NCBI GenBank assembly: GCA_934489895.1
Contig: CAKSST010000005.1
Span: 44,975-108,974 of the forward strand
DNA length: 64,000 nt
Direction: 5' to 3'
From: an uncultured Eubacteriales bacterium
GTDB lineage: Bacteria > Bacillota > Clostridia > Oscillospirales > Acutalibacteraceae
Shown piece after piece: positions 34,204 to 42,860 of this stretch. The position numbers and the translations under genes are program-made. The notes under the pieces are model-generated. The model worked only from the letters and a program-made list of their open reading frames with translations. It searched no databases and had not been told where the DNA came from. The stretch's first letter is position 1; each line of letters begins with the position of its first letter.

Positions 34204-35575
34204 ATACTGTTTTTAATCTTCTTTTTAGTTTTTTGTATGTAATTCTGTAGAAAATTAAATGCCCTATTATGCAGGCTGTCCATGAGATAAGATATGATAC
34301 ATAAAGGCTTTCAAGTGAATGAAATTGCGGCATCTGGAATATGGTATATATCCACACAATACGTATGCCGCACACACTTATAATTGATGTAAGCATTGCC
34401 GCAATTGAATTCCCCATACCGCGCACCGCGCCTGCGCAAATTTCCATAATACCGCAAATAAAATACGGCAGGCATACAAAAGTCATTCGGGTTACACCAA
34501 CCTCAATTGCCGCAGGGTCATCTGTAATATATATACCAAGCAGCTGCCTTGCAAAAATATAAGCTGACCCTCCAAGCATTATTGCAACAGAAAACATGGT
34601 CAAAATATTTATGCGTAAAATTTTGCCTATCCTTTGTATATTTCCCGCTCCTACATTCTGCCCCGTAAAGTTAAGCATAGTCTGGTAGAAAGCGTTCATT
34701 GTTATGTACACAAATCCCTCAATATTACTTGCCGCCGCAATACCCGCAACCGCAGAAGCGCCAAAGGTATTTCCCGCCGACTGAATAATAACGTTTGAAA
34801 AAGAAAAAACCATACTTTGTATTCCCGCAGGAATACCGATATTTAAAATTCGCTTAAGCGACACAATATCAATTTTCATTTTGCGGGCATCAAACTTCCA
34901 CACTTCATTAGAACGCATAATGCGAATTACAACCAAAACAGCCGCAATCGCCTGTGATACAACGGTTGCAATTGCAACACCATCAACATACATACCGAAT
35001 ACGGTGACGAAAAGAATATTAAGTATCACATTGGCCACACCGCCAATTGTAAGAAATATAAAGGGACTTTTGGTATCTCCTACCGCGCGCAAAATGGCAG
35101 CGCCAAAGTTGTAAATCAAACTAAAAATAATACCGCCGAAATATATTTTCATATAAAGCGCAGATTTTGGTAAAATTGTGGGCGGTGTATCCATCAATGT
35201 CAGCAAAGGCTCACAAAACACAATACCCGCAAAAGACAAAACAACACCGCCTATCAAGGCTATAGGCATTGCGGTATGTACAAGCTTACTCACGCTTTCC
35301 TTATTTTTTGCGCCAACAGCATTTGCAACCACAACACTCACACCTGTTGAGATGCCGATAAACAGGTTAACAAACAAATTTGTTAGCGCACCTGTTGCGC
35401 CAACTGCAGCAACCGAATCACTTCCGCGAAAACGGCCTATAATAATTAAATCGGCCGCATTGAACAGCAACTGCAAAACGCCGGTTATAATAATAGGTAT
35501 TGTATAACGCACAACGTTGCTGAATAACGGACCGTGTACCATATCTATATTAACTTTATTCCTATACGTTGACAC
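34202..35575 (-). CDS. MATE family efflux transporter (paralogue 1)
   Basis: Twelve-helix Na+ or H+ coupled drug/toxin exporter. GTG 35575 (457 residues) is preferred: GAGGAG sits 9 nt upstream, while the ATG at 35584 immediately abuts it. Family motifs include LQLLFNAADLIIIGRF near 35, AVGATGAL and GIPAGIQSMVFSFSNVIIQ near 250. It is closely related in sequence to the MATE protein at the other end of the window (62427-63782). Substrate not predictable. Confidence 0.9.
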   Translation of the reverse strand: MSTYRNKVNIDMVHGPLFSNVVRYTIPIIITGVLQLLFNAADLIIIGRFRGSDSVAAVGATGALTNLFVNLFIGISTGVSVVVANAVGAKNKESVSKLVHTAMPIALIGGVVLSFAGIVFCEPLLTLMDTPPTILPKSALYMKIYFGGIIFSLIYNFGAAILRAVGDTKSPFIFLTIGGVANVILNILFVTVFGMYVDGVAIATVVSQAIAAVLVVIRIMRSNEVWKFDARKMKIDIVSLKRILNIGIPAGIQSMVFSFSNVIIQSAGNTFGASAVAGIAAASNIEGFVYITMNAFYQTMLNFTGQNVGAGNIQRIGKILRINILTMFSVAIMLGGSAYIFARQLLGIYITDDPAAIEVGVTRMTFVCLPYFICGIMEICAGAVRGMGNSIAAMLTSIISVCGIRIVWIYTIFQMPQFHSLESLYVSYLISWTACIIGHLIFYRITYKKLKRRLKTV

Positions 35576-35667
35576 GGCGGTCATCTCCTCAAAAGCACAT
35601 CGCACAGTTTTATTACTTATGTTATACAGCAACAAAATTTAAAAGTCAATTAATTAAAACTAATTTT

Positions 35668-35707
35668 AAAAAATGCCAAAGCATCATATAAGACACTCTG
35701 GCATTTT
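35668..35707 (-). terminator. Terminator after the GH78-like gene
   Basis: On the minus strand AAAATGCCAGAG pairs with CTTTGGCATTTT around a 14-nt loop, followed by a T-rich tail. Separates the glycosidase gene from the MATE gene. Confidence 0.75.
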
Positions 35708-35715
35708 CCCTTACA

Positions 35716-37986
35716 TTAATACTTTATAATTTCAATTTCGCTGTTTTCGGGCAGTTTGTACTCAACCTTAATATCTTTAGGAACAGCAAGGGTAAATACG
35801 TTTTTGCCGTCCTTTTGCTCATAAGAAGCAGCAATAAGACCGTGTGAAGTAGGTACAACGCCGTTAAAGTGTGTCAAATCGCAGGGCTGCGGCTCAAAAA
35901 TCATCGCCTTATAATCAGGCTGTGTTGCTCTGATGCCCATAACATATGCACTTAGCAAATATGTACAGCCGCTTGACCAGGCGTGTGAGGGAATTTCCCA
36001 CTTACCCGTATCATTGTTATCGGAAAACTCCCAGAAGGTATGTGCACCTTTTTTAAGCATTGTACCCCATGTGCGGCGCACTAATTCTAATGCGTCGTCA
36101 GGCATACCGTACTCAAAGCGCATTTTTGCTTCGTATGTGCACATTAAGGGAGAAATTGTAGCATTACCGCCACGTGCCTGTTTTGAAGGTCTGTCAAGAA
36201 TGGTTGAACCGTATGGTGACCACAGCTTTTCTTTCATTGTTTTTAAAGCAGCCTTTGCGCGCTGCTCATCTGCAACACCGAAAAATATGGGAATTATATT
36301 TGTATCCTGAGCAATATAGTCATCAAACTCATCCATGTAGCTCTGCTCTTGCTCGCTCCATAAGCGCTCGTTAATAGCATCCTTTACAAGCTTTGCCTTG
36401 GCTTTCCAATTTTTTGCTAATTTCTTTTTGCCTATAGCCTGTGCCATTTCAGCCATCTGAACAAGGCTTGCATAAAACAATGCGTTAAGATAAGGCTTTT
36501 CTCCAAGTCTGCCGTCAGAGCAATTCCAGTCAACCTGACCGAGTACAAAATTAAAAGAAGATGCAAAGCAAGGTTTTTGGAAAATTAGATTATTGTAGTC
36601 GCATCTTTCAATATACCACTCAACAATGTTTTTGCCCTCTTCAAAATAGCGTTTAACAAATTCCAAATCACCTGTTGCTTTGTAATGGTTGTAAATACAA
36701 ACCACACGCCAACCAAAATAGTCCCACTGGTGAACGTTTTTATTGAACTTATTAGTAAAAGTAACACCCGTGCAGGTTTCGTCATGCTTAATTGCCAAAG
36801 AAGCGTTCATAAGGTCGGCTTCACCAAAGGCATACCAGTCAACCAAAGCATCTAATATGCCGTCGCCTGAGAAAAACTGCATCTCATTACGGGGGCAGCT
36901 TTCATACTCCTGTTGTTTGTTAACCTGCAGGGTGTATTTACCTACCTCCCAAGCGGTATTAAGCATATCATCAGAACAGTTAAACCAACCGTGCTGATAT
37001 GCAGGGAACATACAAGGGCGAACCTTAACATTTTTAAGGCTTACAGCTTCGCATTCTTTGTTAAATACCATTTTTAAATATCTGAAAGCACGGCGGCGCA
37101 AAACTATAGAATTGCTCTCGTCGGCTTTTAAAACCTGATCAACTGAAATCTTTTTAAGCTTATATCTCCATTTTGACTCAGGGTCAAAATCTTTAACACT
37201 TTCAGAAAAATCATGTATTAGTACAACATTTGTATCTGCAGAAACATTATAATCAAAATCTGTAAAACCAACAACAAGTCTGCCGAAATCAAACATAACA
37301 TAAGGAGCTTCATCCTTCTTTTCGGGATTGCTTACAAGAACGCTGTCTTTTTCAATCATATTGGTTTCAACAATACCCTCGGGGTAAACAAACTGAGGGG
37401 CAGGTGCGGTTGCATAATCAACATATGCTTTACCTGCAACCTTTTCTACCTCGGGAGCAATCGGCTTTTTATGGAGCTGGGGTTCAACCCAAAGTGCAGC
37501 GTTCTTCCAAAACATATCATACTCTGCGGGAGTTACACGCATAGTTTCTTTTGCAGGCTTTATTTCTTCGCCGGTATCTGCTTCCCAGGACGAGTCAGTT
37601 TCAATAACCTGCTTTGTACCGTCAACATACTCAACACACAGCTCAAAAGCGGCAGAGTTAAGCCAGAAGCCACGACGGTCTTTAAATTCAATACCGCACT
37701 CCTGATAATACTGAGAGCCTAAAACAAGTTTAAGTTCATTTTCGCCTTTTACAATTTTTGAGGTAACCTCATGGCAGTTTACACGCTCAGGCAGACGACC
37801 TGTACCGCTTATAATAAACTCACCGTTTACAAAAACCGCACAGGTACAGTCGGTTTCAAAACGGAAAAGAGCTGATTTTACATCCTTTTCGAAAATAAAT
37901 TTTTTGGTATATGTTACCCATTCATCGCCATTTACTTTTTTGGTTGATATCCATTTTACACTGGGGTTTTCTGTTTTTCTCCACAT
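35716..37986 (-). CDS. GH78-like alpha-L-rhamnosidase family protein
   Basis: ATG 37986 gives 756 residues; ATG 37992 (two codons longer) is equally possible and farther starts run into the operator. The layout fits family GH78: an N-terminal galactose-binding-like beta domain (VNGEFIISGTGRLP...) and a C-terminal (alpha/alpha)6 barrel. The barrel block CPRNEMQFFSGDGILDA corresponds to the acidic catalytic region, with HDETCTGVTFTN and HTFWEFSDNNDTG following. No signal peptide, so it acts in the cytoplasm on imported glycosides (inference). Substrate could be rhamnosides or another deoxy-sugar glycoside. Its promoter carries a palindromic operator, so expression is probably sugar-controlled. 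Confidence 0.82.
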   Translation of the reverse strand: MWRKTENPSVKWISTKKVNGDEWVTYTKKFIFEKDVKSALFRFETDCTCAVFVNGEFIISGTGRLPERVNCHEVTSKIVKGENELKLVLGSQYYQECGIEFKDRRGFWLNSAAFELCVEYVDGTKQVIETDSSWEADTGEEIKPAKETMRVTPAEYDMFWKNAALWVEPQLHKKPIAPEVEKVAGKAYVDYATAPAPQFVYPEGIVETNMIEKDSVLVSNPEKKDEAPYVMFDFGRLVVGFTDFDYNVSADTNVVLIHDFSESVKDFDPESKWRYKLKKISVDQVLKADESNSIVLRRRAFRYLKMVFNKECEAVSLKNVKVRPCMFPAYQHGWFNCSDDMLNTAWEVGKYTLQVNKQQEYESCPRNEMQFFSGDGILDALVDWYAFGEADLMNASLAIKHDETCTGVTFTNKFNKNVHQWDYFGWRVVCIYNHYKATGDLEFVKRYFEEGKNIVEWYIERCDYNNLIFQKPCFASSFNFVLGQVDWNCSDGRLGEKPYLNALFYASLVQMAEMAQAIGKKKLAKNWKAKAKLVKDAINERLWSEQEQSYMDEFDDYIAQDTNIIPIFFGVADEQRAKAALKTMKEKLWSPYGSTILDRPSKQARGGNATISPLMCTYEAKMRFEYGMPDDALELVRRTWGTMLKKGAHTFWEFSDNNDTGKWEIPSHAWSSGCTYLLSAYVMGIRATQPDYKAMIFEPQPCDLTHFNGVVPTSHGLIAASYEQKDGKNVFTLAVPKDIKVEYKLPENSEIEIIKY

Positions 37987-38014
37987 AAACATCACCATCT
38001 TTGCTATATGTTGT

Positions 38015-38032
38015 ATGTTACTTTTGTAACAT
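38015..38032. promoter_or_regulatory. Operator-like perfect palindrome before the GH78-like gene
   Basis: ATGTTACTTTTGTAACAT is a perfect 7-bp inverted repeat with a 4-nt centre. It lies immediately downstream of the -10 of the gene's promoter, the usual position for a repressor operator. A related half (TTGTTACA) occurs at 38053-38060, inside the promoter spacer. Confidence 0.6.
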
Positions 38033-38039
38033 TGTTTGC

Positions 38040-38068
38040 ATAGTACCATCTGTTGTTACAAATGTCAA
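38040..38068 (-). promoter_or_regulatory. Sigma-A promoter of the GH78-like gene
   Basis: Minus strand TTGACA (38068-38063), 17-nt spacer, TACTAT (38045-38040). The rest of the interval 38069-38282 is AT-rich and shows nothing else I can name. Confidence 0.75.
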
Positions 38069-38282
38069 TATAAAAAATATAAAACCGGCAAAATTAAGCT
38101 TGTTTTTTTTATTAATATTTTATAATTTCACTGTGCTATTTTGGAGCAATTTTTCTGCCTTAATTATTATTGGTACCGAATCTGTAAGTTGAACATCCTC
38201 TTTACAAATCTGTTTTTTTAGCATTTTTTCAGTATTGGTTTGTTCTCTTATGCAAAATCATGCATAAATTTGCAAAAAGTGG

Positions 38283-38311
38283 TTGACAAATTGCAATTTT
38301 TTTGGTATTTT
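38283..38311 (+). promoter_or_regulatory. Sigma-A promoter of the intact amino-acid ABC operon
   Basis: TTGACA (38283-38288), 17-nt spacer, TATTTT (38306-38311). Confidence 0.7.
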
Positions 38312-38358
38312 ATGAATAATGGTTAATTTTTTTATATATGCTTGAAAGGATATTTCAT

Positions 38359-39057
38359 ATGGAATGGTTTTCTGTGTGGTGGGAAGATATTGCCGCCACC
38401 TTTTATAAGTGCTTTATTAAAAACGCACGTTATACACTTTTGCTTGACGGTATAGGCGTTACCATTAAGGTTTCCCTGCTTTCAATTTGCATTGGTCTTA
38501 TTATAGGATTTATAATTGCTTTATGCAGTCTTTCCAGAAAAAAATGTATTCGCGCAATCGGTAAGGTTTATACAGATATAATCAGAGGTACTCCATCTGT
38601 TACACAGCTTTTGATTATTTACTTTGTTGTGTTTGCTACCGCAAATATTGAAAAATGGATAATTGCCTCTATTGCTTTCGGTATTAACTCAGGCGCTTAT
38701 GTTTCAGAAACAATACGCGCGGGTATTTTATCTATTGACAAGGGCCAGACAGAAGCCAGCCGTTCATTAGGTCTTAACGCATTCCAAACTATGAGCTACA
38801 TAATTGCCCCTCAGGCAATAAAAAATATCTTCCCTGCCCTTTGTAATGAGTTTATTACCTTGATTAAAGAAACCGCCATTGTAGGTTATGTTGGTCTTAT
38901 GGATATACAAAAAGCGGGTGACTTTATTAAAAGCGATACCTTTGAGGCATTTATGCCGCTTATAGGTACTGCAATAATTTACTTTGTACTTATAAAGACC
39001 TTAACAATCTGCCTCGGCAAATTAGAGGCATGCCTGCGCAAATCTGAAAAGAGATGA
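38359..39057 (+). CDS. Polar amino-acid ABC transporter permease
   Basis: Start ATG 38359 follows AAAGGA; an earlier ATG at 38338 is less well placed. The 232 residues form about five membrane helices of the HisMQ/GlnP family. DIIRGTPSVTQLL near 75 and SGAYVSETIRAGILSIDKGQTEASRSLGLN near 110 (the EAA loop that contacts the ATPase) are intact. It heads a permease-ATPase-binding protein operon that ends with the terminator at 40676. Confidence 0.92.
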   Translation: MEWFSVWWEDIAATFYKCFIKNARYTLLLDGIGVTIKVSLLSICIGLIIGFIIALCSLSRKKCIRAIGKVYTDIIRGTPSVTQLLIIYFVVFATANIEKWIIASIAFGINSGAYVSETIRAGILSIDKGQTEASRSLGLNAFQTMSYIIAPQAIKNIFPALCNEFITLIKETAIVGYVGLMDIQKAGDFIKSDTFEAFMPLIGTAIIYFVLIKTLTICLGKLEACLRKSEKR

Positions 39058-39073
39058 AAAGGAGGACTGCTTT

Positions 39074-39796
39074 ATGATAAAGGTTAATAACTTACACAAA
39101 ACTTTTGATAAATTAGAAGTTCTCTGCGGTATAAATGAAGAAATTCACAAGGGCGAGGTTGTTGTTGTTATCGGTCCCTCGGGCTCAGGTAAAAGTACAT
39201 TTTTGCGCTGCTTAAATTTGCTTGAAACACCTAATAAGGGTGAAATTTACGTTGATAATGTACAAATAAATACCCATAAAATAGATGTAAATAAGATAAG
39301 ACAAAAAATGGGTATGGTGTTCCAGCATTTTAACCTTTTTCCACACCTTACCGTTAAGGACAACATAACCCTTGCTCCTATAAAGCTTAAAATAATGACT
39401 AAAGAGCAGGCAGATAAAAAAGCTCATGAGCTGCTTAAAATTATAGGGCTTCTTGACAAAGCCGACACATATCCTTCACAGCTTTCGGGCGGACAGAAGC
39501 AGCGTGTTGCCATTGCCCGCGCGCTTGCGATGGAACCTGAAATTATGCTGTTTGACGAGCCTACATCCGCACTTGATCCCGAAATGGTCGGCGAAGTGCT
39601 CGATGTTATGAAGGATCTTGCAAAAAGCGGTATGACAATGATTGTTGTTACTCACGAAATGGGCTTTGCAAAAGAGGTTGGCTCAAGGGTATTGTTTATG
39701 GACCAAGGCGTTATTGTCGAACAGGGCAAGCCGCAGGATTTATTTGGCAATCCCCAGCACGAGCGCACAAAACAGTTTTTAAGTAAGGTGCTTTAA
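39074..39796 (+). CDS. Polar amino-acid ABC transporter ATP-binding protein
   Basis: The 240-residue ATPase is complete: Walker A GPSGSGKST (about 34-42), Q-loop VFQHFNLFPH, signature LSGGQKQRVAIARALAM, Walker B MLFDEPTSALDPEMV and H-loop VVTHEMGFA. It is the GlnQ/HisP type that drives uptake of polar amino acids. GGAGG precedes the start. Confidence 0.95.
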   Translation: MIKVNNLHKTFDKLEVLCGINEEIHKGEVVVVIGPSGSGKSTFLRCLNLLETPNKGEIYVDNVQINTHKIDVNKIRQKMGMVFQHFNLFPHLTVKDNITLAPIKLKIMTKEQADKKAHELLKIIGLLDKADTYPSQLSGGQKQRVAIARALAMEPEIMLFDEPTSALDPEMVGEVLDVMKDLAKSGMTMIVVTHEMGFAKEVGSRVLFMDQGVIVEQGKPQDLFGNPQHERTKQFLSKVL

Positions 39797-39849
39797 AACA
39801 AAAGTACCCAAATTAAAATAATAAATTTTTTTAAAAGGAGAAAATAAAA

Positions 39850-40644
39850 ATGAAAAAAATCATGAAAATCGCAGCCCTAATTCTTGCGCTTGCAATGCTT
39901 GCTACTTGCTTTGCAGCTTGCGGCACAAAAAATAAGGACACAGACACAGACACAGACACAGCAGCAAAAATCGTATTCGGTACCAATGCTGAATTCCCTC
40001 CCTTTGAGTTTGTTAACGCACAGGGCGGCGTAATTGACAATTTTGACGGTATCGACATCGCAATCGCAAAAAAGATTGCCGAAGACAACAATATGACAGC
40101 CAAAATTTCCAATATGGAATTTGACTCATTGCTTATTGCTCTTCAGAACGGCCAGATTGATGCAGCTATCGCAGGTATGACCGTAATTGCTGAAAGACTT
40201 GAGAAAGTTGACTTCTCTACTCCATACTACACCGCAACACAGGTTATGCTCGTAAAAGAGGATTCTACCATTTCTTCTTCTGATGACCTCAAAGGCAAGA
40301 ACATCGTTGTTGTTCAGGGCTATACCGGTGAGGTTTGCGTAAAAAAAATGGGTTATGAGTACGAAGCATTCAAAAAAGGTACCGAAGCTGTGTTAGAGCT
40401 TGTAAACGGCAAGGCCGACGTATTTGTTATTGACTCTGCAACAGCCGACGAGTATTTAGCACAAAACGAAGGCTTAAAGATTGTTAAAGACCCTGAAGCT
40501 TTTGAGTCAGAGGAATATGCAATCGCTGTTAAAAAGGGAAATACCGAGCTTCTTAACAAAATTAACGCTACCGTTAATAAAATGTTAGAAGATGGCACAA
40601 TTTCAAAGCTTGGCGCACAGTATTCCGGTGCTGAAGCTGAATAA
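39850..40644 (+). CDS. Amino-acid ABC transporter substrate-binding lipoprotein
   Basis: The 264 residues begin with a lipoprotein signal peptide; the lipobox CFAAC places the lipidated cysteine near residue 23. A short Asp/Thr-rich linker (DTDTDTDT) follows. The binding domain is the SBP_bac_3 type (FPPFEFVNAQGG, GIDIAIAKKIAEDN, DFSTPYYTATQVML). It delivers the amino acid to the permease above. AAAGGAG precedes the ATG. Ligand unknown. Confidence 0.93.
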   Translation: MKKIMKIAALILALAMLATCFAACGTKNKDTDTDTDTAAKIVFGTNAEFPPFEFVNAQGGVIDNFDGIDIAIAKKIAEDNNMTAKISNMEFDSLLIALQNGQIDAAIAGMTVIAERLEKVDFSTPYYTATQVMLVKEDSTISSSDDLKGKNIVVVQGYTGEVCVKKMGYEYEAFKKGTEAVLELVNGKADVFVIDSATADEYLAQNEGLKIVKDPEAFESEEYAIAVKKGNTELLNKINATVNKMLEDGTISKLGAQYSGAEAE

Positions 40645-40675
40645 TTTAAGTTAATATAGGCTTTACTTAAAGTAC

Positions 40676-40716
40676 ACTGCCCAAATGTCCATAACGGACA
40701 TTTGGGCAGTTTTATT
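40676..40716 (+). terminator. Terminator of the intact ABC operon
   Basis: ACTGCCCAAATGTCC pairs with GGACATTTGGGCAGT around ATAAC, followed by TTTTATTTT. The rest of 40717-40915 holds a hairpin at 40880-40909 and no gene. Confidence 0.88.
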
Positions 40717-40879
40717 TTGCTTAAAATGGCCTTATGCATATCACTTTATCGATTGTTATAAAACCGAATAAAGCTGCAAAATAATGCATACATAATTAGA
40801 TTGTAGTTTATGTTTAAAACACATACAAAAAAACGGAAGAAATTGCCCCGGGTTAATAAGGAAGTATTTTAGAAATAGT

Positions 40880-40909
40880 GGTGTAACCTCGGTAATACGG
40901 GGTTACACC
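40880..40909. terminator. Inverted repeat next to the recombinase fragment
   Basis: GGTGTAACC (40880-40888) pairs with GGTTACACC (40901-40909). It lies 6 bp beyond the recombinase stop, so it may be its terminator or part of an element end. Confidence 0.4.
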
Positions 40910-40915
40910 CTTTCT

Positions 40916-41257
40916 TTATGCGGATTTATCCGTGAGTTGTTTGCGGTTTTTGATTTCTTCAACCGCTTTTAACAGCTCCTGTTCTGTGGGAATGTCAAAC
41001 AAACCGATAGCGGTAAAGTAGATGCCTACTTTTACATTGTTGTGTGAATGTTTCTTTTCATTGTTGTGGATTTCAATGCGTTCAATGAGTTTATTCACAA
41101 CTAATGGCGTCAGTTCTTTCATCTCTGTAAATTCCGAAAGTCCCTGATACAACATCTTCATATCTACACTCTGTTTCTGCAATTCAACCAACTGTTTTTC
41201 ACATTCGGCAACCTTTACGGCAAGTTCTTTCTGCTCGGATTCGTATTCGTCAGCCAT
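40916..41257 (-). pseudogene. C-terminal fragment of a large serine recombinase (DUF4368)
   Basis: The 113 codons match the C-terminus of TndX/TnpX-like serine recombinases. They include the end of the coiled coil (EQKELAVKVAECEKQLVELQKQSVDM) and the DUF4368 segment (LTPLVVNKLIERIEIHNNEKK...VGIYFTAIGLFDIP). The catalytic resolvase domain and zinc ribbon are absent; upstream in-frame codons run into a stop within three codons. The break is at about 41254, exactly where the restriction-subunit fragment begins on the other strand. Confidence 0.85.
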
Positions 41258-41712
41258 ACGATACTATTGAGGGCGAATACGACAGCACTATCTTTACCGC
41301 CGAAAAGAATACACAGAGCTTTGATAAGGCGTTCCTCGCAAAGAAAGCTATTCAGGATTATGTATTTACCGACGGTTCTGCCGAAAAGAGTATTGAGAGA
41401 AAATTTGCCGAGGATTTGGACGCAGCCGAAGAAGTATGCGTTTACGCTAAGCTTCCGAGAACATTCCAAATTCCTACTCCGGTGGGTAACTACTCGCCTG
41501 ACCGGGCAATCGCTTTCTATGAGGGTAAGGTCAAGCATATTTTCTTTGTTGCCGAAACCAAAGGTACAATGGAAAGCCTTGAATTAAGACCCATTGAGCA
41601 GGCAAAAATCTCTTGTGCAAAGAAGCTGTTCAACGAAATGTCCACGAGCAAGGTAAAGTATCACGATGTTGACAGTTATCAGAGCTTGCTTAATATAATG
41701 AACTCACTGTAA
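41254..41712 (+). pseudogene. C-terminal fragment of a type III restriction enzyme Res subunit
   Basis: An open frame without a start runs from the 41254 junction to the stop at 41712, about 152 codons. It reads PYDTIEGEYDSTIFTAEKN, then AIQDYVFTDGSAEKSIERKFAEDL, KLPRTFQIPTPVGNYSPDRAI and VAETKGTMESLELRPIE. This is the endonuclease end of type III Res proteins, with PD...E/K-like residues in SPDRAIAF...FFVAETKG. Helicase domain and the Mod methyltransferase gene are absent, so no restriction activity is expected. Confidence 0.8.
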
Positions 41713-41747
41713 TATACCATCAGGTCTTAGGGGGTCTCCCTAACGAG

Positions 41748-41898
41748 GTATTTATGGAATGTATCCATAAATACACTGCTCGCTGAAAGCACGAGCGACA
41801 GCACCGTTTTGGACAATCTGTCCATAAACGGTCTGCTCGCTCAGTATGTGCAGAAAGCGGGCAGATTACCGTTTGGTTATCCAACCGGTCTGCTCGCT
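41748..41898. repeat. Three imperfect 57-bp hairpin repeats
   Basis: Three units each hold a hairpin followed by CTGCTCGCT, at 41776, 41833 and 41890, exactly 57 bp apart. Stems are GTATTTATGGA/TCCATAAATAC (41748-41774, perfect), ACCGTTTTGGACA/TGTCCATAAACGGT (41803-41832) and ACCGTTTGG/CCAACCGGT (41868-41889). Loops and intervening bases differ. They lie after the Res fragment and before the lipoprotein gene; no gene is convincing here. Confidence 0.75.
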
Positions 41899-42006
41899 AA
41901 GATTGCACACACCTTTTACCTAAGACAGTTTTTACATTCAAAAGTAAATATCAAACAAAAAATAGGCACGGACAACAGAGTATTTCTGCAATCCGTGCTC
42001 ATTTTT

Positions 42007-42648
42007 TTATGCGTATCCGATATAGATTTCATACTGTGTATCGGATAATTTTTCTGCCCATATCCACACCGATGTAAATTCCTCAATATTCTTGTATCTG
42101 TTCAATCTACTTTCAATATCTGCGTCCATATTTTTGTTGTTTGCATTAGCGGATATTGGATTGTCCCAACATTCAGTGGCTGTTTCATCGAGAGTAAAGC
42201 CAATACTTTGAGCATGATTTTGTGCGTAAGAAATCCAATAGTTGATATCGAATTCTTCAATTTGTTCAACTGCTGTCGTGACTTCCGAAACAGTATTTGT
42301 TGTGATTTCAGGCTCAGATTTTTCGCTTTTGGGCGGTTCTGTTTGCGTATGAGTATCTTGCTTTGGCTCGGTATTTGCTGTTATTGTTTGAGAAAAAATC
42401 GGCTCATTTGGCACCTTTTCTGTACCGGTTTCAGCGGTAGTCGTCTGTGTTGTTTCTTCCGCAAAGGTACTTTTATCAGCGGTTTCGTTTATGGTTTTCT
42501 CGGACAATTCTTCCGCTTGCGCTATGTCAAATACGGCATTACTCGATGAACTAACAACCGCATTTTTGCCAGGCTCACTATGGGCAGTACAGCCTGCCAT
42601 GCCAAAAATAAAAGTCAATATCATTGTGATTATTACGATTTTTCTCAT
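42007..42648 (-). CDS. Lipoprotein with Thr/Glu/Pro-rich linker, mobile-element associated
   Basis: The 213 residues start with a lipoprotein signal (lipobox FGMAGC, Cys near 20). About 110 residues of low-complexity Thr/Ser/Glu/Pro linker follow. A small C-terminal domain of about 75 residues starts FDINYWISYAQNHAQSIGFTLDETATECWDNPI. Proteins ending in this domain occur in clostridial integrative elements, from memory. The ATG overlaps the TGA of the TnpV fragment. Function unknown. Confidence 0.75.
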   Translation of the reverse strand: MRKIVIITMILTFIFGMAGCTAHSEPGKNAVVSSSSNAVFDIAQAEELSEKTINETADKSTFAEETTQTTTAETGTEKVPNEPIFSQTITANTEPKQDTHTQTEPPKSEKSEPEITTNTVSEVTTAVEQIEEFDINYWISYAQNHAQSIGFTLDETATECWDNPISANANNKNMDADIESRLNRYKNIEEFTSVWIWAEKLSDTQYEIYIGYA

Positions 42649-42860
42649 ACAAAAATTACCTCGATATTCACAATTTTCATCGCTCTGTTACGAATGTTGT
42701 TCATCCTTCGCACCCATAGCATAGGGTTATTAGCTTTCAGTTTTTCTGTAACATTTTCCTTTTCGGTCAGTGATTTGACAAGCTGTGAAAACATTGTTTG
42801 TGCCTGTTCCTCGATGTCCGCAAGGTAAGGGTACAGATTTTCCGATGTTAACAGATTATA
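42645..42860 (-). pseudogene. TnpV C-terminal fragment
   Basis: An open minus-strand frame of about 70 codons matches the last two thirds of TnpV. It reads YNLLTSENLYPYLADIEEQAQTMFSQL, LTEKENVTEKLKANN and RMNNIRNRAMKIVN. It parallels the complete TnpV at 9528-9908 residue by residue. The N-terminal third is missing at the junction with the ATPase gene. Confidence 0.8.

Larger units (their letters stand above)
40860..42860. mobile_element. Scrambled mobile-element remnant between two ABC operons
   Basis: This stretch contains only truncated mobile or accessory pieces: a recombinase C-terminus, the C-terminus of a type III restriction subunit, repeats, a lipoprotein gene and a TnpV C-terminus. 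At about 42857 it cuts into an ATPase gene, and the missing 3' part of that gene is not found on the other side. The outer limit on the left is a guess near the hairpin at 40880. Confidence 0.7.

Noticed and set aside
41254..41712. Active type III restriction-modification system
   Set aside because: Only the C-terminal part of Res remains, with no helicase domain and no mod gene.
41748..41898. Possible CRISPR array at the 57-bp repeats
   Set aside because: Repeats are divergent hairpins without unique spacers between identical units; only a 9-bp tail is constant, and no cas gene is present.
41809..42048. 79-codon plus-strand ORF over the 57-bp repeats
   Set aside because: No ribosome binding site, and its tail runs over the convergent lipoprotein gene. 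The periodicity is better explained by hairpin repeats, though a coding origin is noted in the finding.
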